From the NCBI GenBank assembly GCA_934792625.1, contig CAKVON010000001.1, positions 62,001 to 126,000 on the forward strand: DNA of 64,000 nt, given 5' to 3'. This document shows, piece after piece, positions 17,423 to 23,824 of the stretch (position 1 is its first letter; each line of letters opens with the position of its first letter). Source of the stretch: an uncultured Atopobiaceae bacterium. Lineage in GTDB: Bacteria; Actinomycetota; Coriobacteriia; Coriobacteriales; Atopobiaceae. A program made the position numbers and the translations under genes. Under the pieces are notes generated by a model. It was not told where the DNA came from. It saw only the letters and a list, made by a program, of their open reading frames with translations, and did not search any database.

Positions 17423-17459
17423 CCTACCGTCTGCGGATTTGTAGTCCGCAGACGGTAGG
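17423..17459. other. perfect 15-bp stem-loop between dhaKL and PTS IIA
   Basis: CCTACCGTCTGCGGA / TCCGCAGACGGTAGG with a 7-nt loop, the longest perfect hairpin in the window. It follows the DhaK-DhaL fusion gene by about 35 bp. No T-run follows on either strand, so it is not a standard terminator. It may be a factor-dependent terminator, a processing site or an operator for the IIA operon. Confidence 0.6.
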
Positions 17460-17484
17460 AAAAGTGCTAGCTAACTCAGCCTAT

Positions 17485-17494
17485 CGAGAAGGAC
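17485..17494 (+). repeat. dispersed motif abutting the stop codon of the DhaK-DhaL fusion
   Basis: On the mRNA strand the stop TAG is followed with no gap by GTCCTTCTCG and then ATAGG. It is one of four stop-adjacent copies in this window. Confidence 0.6.
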
Positions 17495-19198
17495 CTAGGC
17501 CTCGGGAAGGACGGTGCGGATGCACAGGGCCATCGAGATGGCGCCGGCATCGGGGGTGCCCAGGGAGCGCTCGGCGGCCGGACGGGCACGGCCGACCTTG
17601 GGAACCAGGTTCGCGGTTTCCTCAGCGGCCTTCTGCGCGGCCTCGGCTGCGGCGGTCCAAGCCTCGAGCAGGGACTTGCCGGACTCGGCCTCGGCCTCGA
17701 GGGCCTCACCGAACGGAATCAGGCAGTCGAGCATGGTCTTGTCGCCACGGTGGGCGCCGCCCAGGGAGAGCATCTTCTCGTAGGCGGCCTTCACGGCCTC
17801 GGCAGCGACCTTGGCGTCGTAGCCCTCGGCCTGATCGCCGACGACGGCACCGGCAGCCTCGAGCGCGGAGCCCCACAGCACGCCGGAGGTACCGCCGGCC
17901 TTGGCGGCCCAAGCCTTGCCGGCCTCCTTGAGGACGGAGCCTGCCGCAGCGCCCTTCTCGCGAGCGGCCTTGGCAGCCTCGAAGGCGAAGGTCGAGCCCT
18001 TGACCATGCCACGACCGTGGTCGCCGTCGCCGGCAACACCGTCGATCTTGGCAAGCTCGTCCTCGGCGTCGGCGATGGCCTGCTTCATGCGGCCGAAGGC
18101 GTCGACGATGTAGTCGGCAGCGGCATCGGAGACCTCGGAGCCGGCCTCGAAGGCGTCGACCTGCTCGGAGAGCTCGGCGTAGACCTTGCGCTCGCCCTTG
18201 GCAACGGAGCCGTCGCCCTTGCGGAACGAGGCGGTGTCGCACGGGGCGCACCAGTACTTCTCGAGCTCGTCGTCGAGGTACTCGACGGAAAGGGCGATGC
18301 CCTCCATGTCGAGCGAGGTGACGAACTCGCCGACCTGCGGCTCGACCAGAGTGTAGCCCTTGTCCTCGAGCAGCTGGCGAACGGTGCCCCAGACCACGAA
18401 GAGCTCCTCGTACTTGGTGGAGCCCAGGCCGTCGAGGATGACGGCGATACGCTTGGAGTCGTCCGCGGGGGTCTCGGCCAGGACGCGGTCGACCAAAATC
18501 TGGGCGACCTCAGCGGCACTGGCCATGTCGTCCTCGCCGACGCCGGGCTCGCCGTGGATGCCCTGACCGACCTCCATCTTGCCCGCGGGTACGTGGAACA
18601 GCGGCTCGGGCTCGCCAGGCAGGGTGCAGCCGCGGAAGCCCATGGACATGGTGCGAGTGCGGTCATTGGCCTTCTCGGTGATGCGGACCAGCTCGTCGAA
18701 GGAGACGCCGTCGGCCGCGGCGGCGCCGGCGGTCTTGAATACGGTAAAGGTGCCGACATTGCCGCGGCGCTTCTCGGCCTCCTCGGGCTTGGCGGCGGCG
18801 ACGTCGTCGGTGATGTAGAAGGTGCGGCAGTCGACACCTTCCTCGACGAGGCGGTCGCGGGCCATGTTGAAGTTCATCTTGTCGCCAGCATAGTTGCCGC
18901 CGACGATGAAGATGCCCGTGCCCTGGTCGACGGAGTGGGCGACGCCCAGGACGTCCTCGGTCGAGGGCGAGGTGAAGACGTTGCCGACGACGGTGGCGTC
19001 CATGAAGCCGTCGCCGATGATGCCGCAGAACGCGGGGTAGTGGCCGGAGCCGCCGCCGTTGATGACGGCGATCTTGCCCTCGGGCATCTTGGTTGCGCGT
19101 GCGACGCCACCGGGGACCTCGACGACGTAGTCGGGATAGGCGGCGACGTAGCCCTTGAGCATGTCCTCGCGGAAGATCTTCGGGTCGTTGTACAGCAA
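17495..19198 (-). CDS. DhaK-DhaL fusion: ATP-dependent dihydroxyacetone/tetrulose kinase
   Basis: 567-residue two-domain kinase. The K domain (about 1-330) has GGGSGHYPAF, GGNYAGDKMNF and the covalent substrate His in GQGIHGEPG. The L domain (about 360-567) has the metal-ATP site VAGDGDHGRGM. This is the fused, ATP-using form, not the PTS-dependent form. The HYPAF variant of the first motif resembles kinases acting on tetruloses or apulose rather than dihydroxyacetone itself, a guess from memory of the family. It starts with TTG at 19198, seven bases after GAGGGGG. Its leader can fold into alternative hairpins that hide or free this site. Confidence 0.88.
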   Translation of the reverse strand: MLYNDPKIFREDMLKGYVAAYPDYVVEVPGGVARATKMPEGKIAVINGGGSGHYPAFCGIIGDGFMDATVVGNVFTSPSTEDVLGVAHSVDQGTGIFIVGGNYAGDKMNFNMARDRLVEEGVDCRTFYITDDVAAAKPEEAEKRRGNVGTFTVFKTAGAAAADGVSFDELVRITEKANDRTRTMSMGFRGCTLPGEPEPLFHVPAGKMEVGQGIHGEPGVGEDDMASAAEVAQILVDRVLAETPADDSKRIAVILDGLGSTKYEELFVVWGTVRQLLEDKGYTLVEPQVGEFVTSLDMEGIALSVEYLDDELEKYWCAPCDTASFRKGDGSVAKGERKVYAELSEQVDAFEAGSEVSDAAADYIVDAFGRMKQAIADAEDELAKIDGVAGDGDHGRGMVKGSTFAFEAAKAAREKGAAAGSVLKEAGKAWAAKAGGTSGVLWGSALEAAGAVVGDQAEGYDAKVAAEAVKAAYEKMLSLGGAHRGDKTMLDCLIPFGEALEAEAESGKSLLEAWTAAAEAAQKAAEETANLVPKVGRARPAAERSLGTPDAGAISMALCIRTVLPEA

Positions 19199-19257
19199 GT
19201 GATTTCCCCCTCTGTTATATGAGGGGGAGGCAGAGACGACAGCGCCTTACCTCCCCC
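19199..19257 (-). promoter_or_regulatory. candidate translational switch in the dhaKL leader
   Basis: On the mRNA (minus) strand three complementary segments follow one another: GGGGGAG (19257-19251), CTCCCCCTC (19229-19221) and GAGGGGG (19212-19206), the last being the ribosome binding site seven bases before the TTG start. The middle segment can pair with the first (site free) or with the third (site hidden), each with seven perfect pairs. This is the layout of an on/off translational switch. No known riboswitch class was recognised. Confidence 0.5.
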
Positions 19258-19314
19258 ACCGGTCACGTGTGGGCCCGATCGTTTCGGGCTCGCGGGCGCT
19301 TCTTGGCTATGTGC

Positions 19315-19959
19315 TTATGCGCAGAAGTAGTTCTTAAGTCCCAACAGCATGTAGTAGCCGGCCAGGGCACCCTGGTCGACGACGCCCTTGGCCTTGGCGG
19401 CGTGGACAGCGGCCTTGCCGAACTTGGGGAGCATGTCCTTGGTGGCCTCGACGCCCTCGTTGGCGCCCTCGACCGCGGCGGAGATGACCTGCTCGAAGGT
19501 GACGTCGGGGTTGGAGGCCACGAGCGCCGTGGCCTTCTCGGCACCGGCGTTGACGGAGTCGAGGATGGTGCGGTCGCCCAGCTCGCACTTGCCGCGCTTC
19601 TTGATGCCGGCGGCGAAGGCGGCGGCGTAGGTGGCGAGGTCGGCGGGCTCGAGCTCGGTCTTGCCCTTGAACTCCTTGGCGGCAGACATGATTCCGGAGC
19701 TCATGAGGGTGCCCATGGTCGAGGGGACCGTGTTCTGCATCTTCATGGCCCCTTTCATCATCATCTTGCCCACATCGCCCTCGGCGGCGTTGTCGCGAAG
19801 GAACCCGGGCAGGGCGCCGTAGCCCTTGCTCATGGTGAGACCGAGGTCACCGTCACCCATGGCCGCGTCCATCTCGCAGAGCTCCTCCTTCTTCTCGGCG
19901 AAGATCTCGGCGACCTTCTCGAACATCTCGGGAATGTCGTTGATCGTGAGCTTGTCCAT
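19315..19959 (-). CDS. dhaL: dihydroxyacetone kinase subunit DhaL (separate)
   Basis: 214-residue ATP/ADP-binding subunit. The nucleotide site is visible as MDAAMGDGDLGLTMSKG with the three clustered Asp, plus a helical-barrel pattern (VPSTMGTLMSSGIMSAAKEF, GDRTILDSVNAGAEKA). AGGAGG lies ten bases before the ATG. It is downstream of the separate dhaK gene by about 55 bp, so the two form a two-subunit kinase. No DhaM (the PTS phosphodonor) is in the window, so the donor may be ATP or a DhaM encoded elsewhere. Confidence 0.9.
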   Translation of the reverse strand: MDKLTINDIPEMFEKVAEIFAEKKEELCEMDAAMGDGDLGLTMSKGYGALPGFLRDNAAEGDVGKMMMKGAMKMQNTVPSTMGTLMSSGIMSAAKEFKGKTELEPADLATYAAAFAAGIKKRGKCELGDRTILDSVNAGAEKATALVASNPDVTFEQVISAAVEGANEGVEATKDMLPKFGKAAVHAAKAKGVVDQGALAGYYMLLGLKNYFCA

Positions 19960-20000
19960 GTGCTTGAAGCCTCCTGTTGCTAGTGTCGTCTGTTCGCTAT

Positions 20001-20010
20001 CGAGAAGTAC
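20001..20010 (+). repeat. dispersed motif three bases after the dhaK stop
   Basis: On the mRNA strand: stop TAG, then TCG, then GTACTTCTCG followed by ATAGC. Same orientation and position as at dhaKL, the membrane protein gene and topA. Confidence 0.6.
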
Positions 20011-20013
20011 CGA

Positions 20014-21006
20014 CTACTTCTGGCAGAGGAACGGGGTGTCGATCGGATAGTCGAAGTAGCCCTTGAGCTCGTCGTCGACCTTGCAAATGGAGATGGAGGC
20101 GCCCATCATCTCCATGGACGTGGCGTACTCACCGGTCCAGGAGCGGTAGACCTTGACGCCCTTGGCCTCGAGCTGCTTGCGAACGGAATTGTTGAGGATG
20201 TAGAGCTCCTCGATGCAGGTGGCGCCCAGGCCGTTGATGAGAAGCGCGACCTCGTCGCCCTCACCCAGCGGCATGTCCTTGAGGATCTCGTCGACGGACT
20301 CGGCGGCAAGCTCGTCGGCGGTCTTGATCGGGCCGTTCCAGACGCCCGGCTCGCCGTGGATGCCCATGCCGAAGGCCATCTCATCCTCGCCCAGCTCGAA
20401 GTTGGAGTGCCCGACCTCGGGGACGATGCAGGGGGTCAACGCGAAACCGACGGTGCGAACGTTGTCGCCGGCCTTCTTGGCGGCGGCGAGGACCTCGTCC
20501 AGGGTGCCCATCTGGTCGGCCTTGGCGCCGGCGGCCTTGTACATGAAGAAGATGCCGGCAACGCCGCGGCGGGCCTCGACGTTCTTGTTGGACAGGACGT
20601 CATCGGCGCCTACGATGGACTTGGCCTCGATATCGTCCATCTCGAGCATCTCGGTGGCCATGTCGAAGTTCATGATGTCACCGGTGTAGTTGCCGTAGAG
20701 GAACAGGACGCCGGCGCCGGCCTCGACCTCGGTGGCGATGTTGTAAATCTGCTCGGCGGAGGGGGACTGGAAGACGCCGCCGACACCACAGCCGTCGATC
20801 AGGCCGTCACCGACATAGCCCAGGAACAGGGGCAGGTGACCTGTGCCGCCGCCGGTGATGATGGCGACCTTGCCGTCCTTCTTGTGGGCGGTGCAGTAGC
20901 AGCGAAGGTCGTCCGCCGCGCACTTGACCTTGTCGGGGTGGGCGGCGTAGATGCCCTCGAGCATCTCGTCGACGTAGTTCTCAGGGGCGTTGATGATCTT
21001 CTTCAT
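20014..21006 (-). CDS. dhaK: dihydroxyacetone kinase subunit DhaK (separate)
   Basis: 330-residue substrate-binding subunit. It has GGGTGHLPLF, YGNYTGDIMNF and the His in FGMGIHGEPG that binds the ketone covalently. The HLPLF variant differs from both classical DhaK (HEP) and the fusion protein encoded next door (HYP), so the two kinases probably act on different small ketoses. ATG 21006 is preferred to the upstream frame at 21084 because the conserved start MKKIINAPENYV begins there and AGGAC precedes it. It is the first gene of the dhaK-dhaL unit, with TATAAT 50 bp upstream. Confidence 0.9.
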   Translation of the reverse strand: MKKIINAPENYVDEMLEGIYAAHPDKVKCAADDLRCYCTAHKKDGKVAIITGGGTGHLPLFLGYVGDGLIDGCGVGGVFQSPSAEQIYNIATEVEAGAGVLFLYGNYTGDIMNFDMATEMLEMDDIEAKSIVGADDVLSNKNVEARRGVAGIFFMYKAAGAKADQMGTLDEVLAAAKKAGDNVRTVGFALTPCIVPEVGHSNFELGEDEMAFGMGIHGEPGVWNGPIKTADELAAESVDEILKDMPLGEGDEVALLINGLGATCIEELYILNNSVRKQLEAKGVKVYRSWTGEYATSMEMMGASISICKVDDELKGYFDYPIDTPFLCQK

Positions 21007-21052
21007 GGGTCCTGCGTCCTTTCCGAAAGCGGTCGAACCAGTGATATTTCGG

Positions 21053-21058
21053 ATTATA
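21053..21058 (-). promoter_or_regulatory. -10 element of the dhaK operon
   Basis: Perfect TATAAT on the minus strand (in GTATGTATAATCC), about 46 bp ahead of the dhaK start. The -35 region (CGTCCA at 17 bp) is a poor match, as expected for an activator-dependent promoter. Confidence 0.45.
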
Positions 21059-21111
21059 CATACGCGTTTTGCGCATGGACGCACCCCTCACGCAACGTGG
21101 TGGGGCTTCTG

Positions 21112-21119
21112 CCATTTGG
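21112..21119. promoter_or_regulatory. CCATTTGG site upstream of dhaK (candidate operator)
   Basis: On the minus strand it reads CTACCAAATGGCAG, matching AGCCAAATGGTG at the IIC promoter over the CCAAATGG core. It lies about 55 bp upstream of the -10, a position typical for an activator. Confidence 0.4.
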
Positions 21120-21236
21120 TAGCAAGTTTCTTATATGATTCGGGCCACTTGGATAAATACGCAGCAACATAGACATATCGCCGCGACGGCGACAGCGACG
21201 ACGACAGTGATGGTGGAGGTGGAGGTGGCGAACGGG

Positions 21237-21977
21237 CTACTCCGCGCGATGGGTCTCGGAGCTGATGACGCAGCGGTTGGCGGGCAGCCACACGCTGCCC
21301 CACTCGATCGGAGTGCCGTCCTCCAGGCGAACCAGCTGCGCGCACTCCAAAACCGGCGCGTGCTCGTCGCAGCGCAGCCACTCGGCGCGGGTCTTTCCAC
21401 AGGCACGGGCGCTGTAGACCATCTCGGAAGTGCCTACGGAGCGACCGCTGATGCGCTCGACGGCGGCGAACAGGCCCTCGTCGGCGAAGTCGGCGTCGGC
21501 CAGGCCCGGGCACACCTTCAGGTTGAGGTGGCTCTCGATGAACATGACGGGCTCCCCGAACACGCGCCTCACACGGGCGAGGTACAGGTAGGGCGAGCCC
21601 TTCTCGATACCAAGCTCGCGCGAGCAGGCGGTGCCCGCGGGCTCGACGCGCTTCTCGACGACCTCGGTCTCGTAGGGGATGCCCTGGACGCTCATGGACT
21701 CGGCGAACGACAGCAGGCTGTTGGACGAGGGGCGCGCCATGACGGGCTGCGTCACGTAGGTTCCGCGGCCGCGCTGCTGGACGAGCAGACCCTCGTCGAC
21801 CAGGGCGCGAATGCCCTTCTGCACGGTTCCGCGCGACAGGTGCAGCATCGCCATGAGCTCGTGCTCCGACGGGATGCGGTCGTCCACGCCCCACTCCTTG
21901 GAGTAGATCTTCTCGCGGACGTAGTCAGACACCTGCACGTACAGGAGCGTGTCGGAGTTTTTCTCGAAACGCGCCAT
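21237..21977 (-). CDS. GntR-family regulator with UTRA effector domain
   Basis: 246-residue HutC-type regulator. The winged helix at the N-terminus has RIPSEHELMAMLHLSRGTVQKGIRALVDEGLLVQQRGRGTYV. The UTRA sugar-phosphate-sensing domain follows (PYLYLARVRRVFGEPVMFIESH, ...PIEWGSVWLP). ATG 21977 follows AAGGGGAATC; longer frames are not conserved. It lies upstream of dhaK on the same strand, so it is the likely local repressor of the kinase/PTS cluster, with a phosphorylated sugar as ligand (inference). Confidence 0.9.
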   Translation of the reverse strand: MARFEKNSDTLLYVQVSDYVREKIYSKEWGVDDRIPSEHELMAMLHLSRGTVQKGIRALVDEGLLVQQRGRGTYVTQPVMARPSSNSLLSFAESMSVQGIPYETEVVEKRVEPAGTACSRELGIEKGSPYLYLARVRRVFGEPVMFIESHLNLKVCPGLADADFADEGLFAAVERISGRSVGTSEMVYSARACGKTRAEWLRCDEHAPVLECAQLVRLEDGTPIEWGSVWLPANRCVISSETHRAE

Positions 21978-22083
21978 GATTCCCCTTACGCATCGACATA
22001 CCAGGTCATAGTGTATCCGTAATCGCGAACCGCGGGCCGCGCGGACCGCGTCTGCAGACAATGCCCAGGCGAACGGGGGACGC

Positions 22084-23028
22084 ATGACCGACACGCTCTC
22101 TGCCGAGAAGGACCGCGGGTCGCGGGCCCGCATCCTGTACATGATGTGGGAGGACACCGAGGCGCTCGACCGGCTGATGCGCGTCTCCCGCATGGACGAG
22201 GCGGAGTTCGTCGCCTCCCCCATGAGCCGCGACGCCGTCTTCCGGGTGCTGGTCCCCCTGGTCGGACGCGCGGAGTCGCTGGGGCCGGAGGGCCGCGCGA
22301 GCGTGGCGGGCATGCGGGCCTCGGACTGGGACGCGCTTCTGGCGGCAGAGACCGTGGGCGGCGCGAGCGACGACGGCCCCCTCGACCTGGGCGACCCCGC
22401 GCTTCCCCACCGCATGGGACCAGACGCCGCCAAGCGGCTGTGGCGCGAGACGTTGCCGCAGGTGCCGAGACTGCGCCTGGCGATCGCGAACGACGTTCGC
22501 GTGATACGCGAGCGCGCGAGGCTCGCGCGGGTGATGACACGCGGGGCGGACGAGTGGCCTCAGCCCGGACGAGTGGCCGCAATCGCGCGCGAGGCGGAGG
22601 GAAACCGCACCTGGCAGCGTCTGTCGCAGGCGGCGGGCGTCGTCGCGGAGGCATTCGCCGCCTGCGACCATGCGATGGGCTCGGATGGGGCGAGCGGCAC
22701 AGCCGAGGCGATCGGGCAACCGTGGCCAATCCGCCGGATGTGGCTGGTGATGGGCGAGCCCTCCCCCGTCGTGATGGTCGAGGACGAGCCAGGCATGAGC
22801 GACGAGATAGCGGCCAGGCTGGCGCGCGCGATGGGCGATGCCTGCGGCCAGGAGGTCACCCTCGTACCGCAGGCGCAGGTGCACCCCGCCATATGGGACG
22901 ACACCGTGGCCCGCGAGGCGCTGCTATGGGAGCGCGAGGGTGCCACACACGAGCCCGTCGTTCCCGCCGCGGCGATGCATGCACACGGATGCGGGCACGA
23001 ACATGGTCACGGGCACGAACATCACTAG
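22084..23028 (+). CDS. unknown protein with His-rich C-terminal tail
   Basis: 314 residues, not recognised. The body is mostly alpha-helical, Ala/Arg/Glu-rich and soluble, with no signal peptide. The last 18 residues are a His/Gly run (AHGCGHEHGHGHEHH) of the kind seen in nickel or zinc chaperones and metal-storage tails. A conserved-looking segment IRRMWLVMGEPSPVVMVEDEP lies near residue 220. The ATG is preceded by GGGGGA. Plus-strand codon use (C/G third positions) supports this strand over the long minus-strand frame. Function unknown; a role in metal handling is suggested only by the tail. Confidence 0.7.
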   Translation: MTDTLSAEKDRGSRARILYMMWEDTEALDRLMRVSRMDEAEFVASPMSRDAVFRVLVPLVGRAESLGPEGRASVAGMRASDWDALLAAETVGGASDDGPLDLGDPALPHRMGPDAAKRLWRETLPQVPRLRLAIANDVRVIRERARLARVMTRGADEWPQPGRVAAIAREAEGNRTWQRLSQAAGVVAEAFAACDHAMGSDGASGTAEAIGQPWPIRRMWLVMGEPSPVVMVEDEPGMSDEIAARLARAMGDACGQEVTLVPQAQVHPAIWDDTVAREALLWEREGATHEPVVPAAAMHAHGCGHEHGHGHEHH

Positions 23029-23141
23029 ACGCTCGTTGTGCAATATCGCACGAATGAGCAAAACGTACTCGGAACGACCGTCAACCAAAGGTCCAAGGAC
23101 CCAAGGACGTCGGACGGGACTAACGGGTCAGGCGGAAGCGA

Positions 23142-23819
23142 CTAGGCCAGCCCGAGGGAGCGGGCGCGATCGCGCAGGGGACCAGCGATGGCGGCGTCAA
23201 CCTCGTCGAACGTCTGGCGGAAGAAGTCCGCGTCCAGAAGATCGTAGCGCGGCGTCCCCAAGACGTGGGCGGTGGCGTTGTGACGCACGACGGCGAAGGC
23301 GGAGTCGCAGGTCAGGCGCACATCGGGCGCGAGGATCGGGTACTGCGGGAAGTCGGCGCACTCGGCCAGGAGCCCGGGCGTGACCTCGGGCGACGCCGAG
23401 ATGTCGAGCGTGCGGCCAAAGGTGTCGAAGTCGCGCTGCTTGAGCACGCGGACAGGGTCTCCGGACTCAAGGCCCCTCTCGGCAACGACGCGTCGCGAGG
23501 CAGCGTTGTAGTGGCGGTCGGCGGTGAGGTGCGCCCAGGTCCCGAGCGTGACGTCACTGACCTCGTCGGGCGAACGACCGGCGATGTAGCGCTCCCAGAA
23601 CAGGTCGGCGTCGGGCAGCGGCATGAACGTGGGGTCGGCCATGTGCGTCTGCGCGTAGGCGATCGTGCGAGAAGTGCCTTGGACCATGTATCCGACGTAG
23701 ATGTCGGGCACGAGGTTGCCAAAGAGGAAGTCGTTGGCGTCGCGCACGCCGTAGGAGGGCGGCTCCCCCTCGCGGAGGAGCCGCTCCACATGCGCGGTAT
23801 GGATGTTCCAGCTGGGCAT
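23142..23819 (-). CDS. putative zinc-dependent phospholipase C-like protein
   Basis: 225 residues. The start MPSWNIHTAHVERLL, the segment FLFGNLVPDIYVGYM and the helix GTWAHLTADRHYN resemble the metal-ligand His/Asp pattern of the bacterial zinc-dependent phospholipase C (S1/P1 nuclease-like) fold, with His residues spaced through the first 130 residues. No signal peptide is present, so it would act inside the cell and may not be a phospholipase. It lies five bases upstream of... pheT on the opposite side, that is, directly downstream of pheT and probably in the same transcript. Confidence 0.55.
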   Translation of the reverse strand: MPSWNIHTAHVERLLREGEPPSYGVRDANDFLFGNLVPDIYVGYMVQGTSRTIAYAQTHMADPTFMPLPDADLFWERYIAGRSPDEVSDVTLGTWAHLTADRHYNAASRRVVAERGLESGDPVRVLKQRDFDTFGRTLDISASPEVTPGLLAECADFPQYPILAPDVRLTCDSAFAVVRHNATAHVLGTPRYDLLDADFFRQTFDEVDAAIAGPLRDRARSLGLA

Positions 23820-23824
23820 CCGGG

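Noticed and set aside
21177..21236. Trinucleotide-like low-complexity tract (GAC and GGT runs) after the GntR gene
   Set aside because: Short and imperfect, with no regular unit; not called as a microsatellite or gene.
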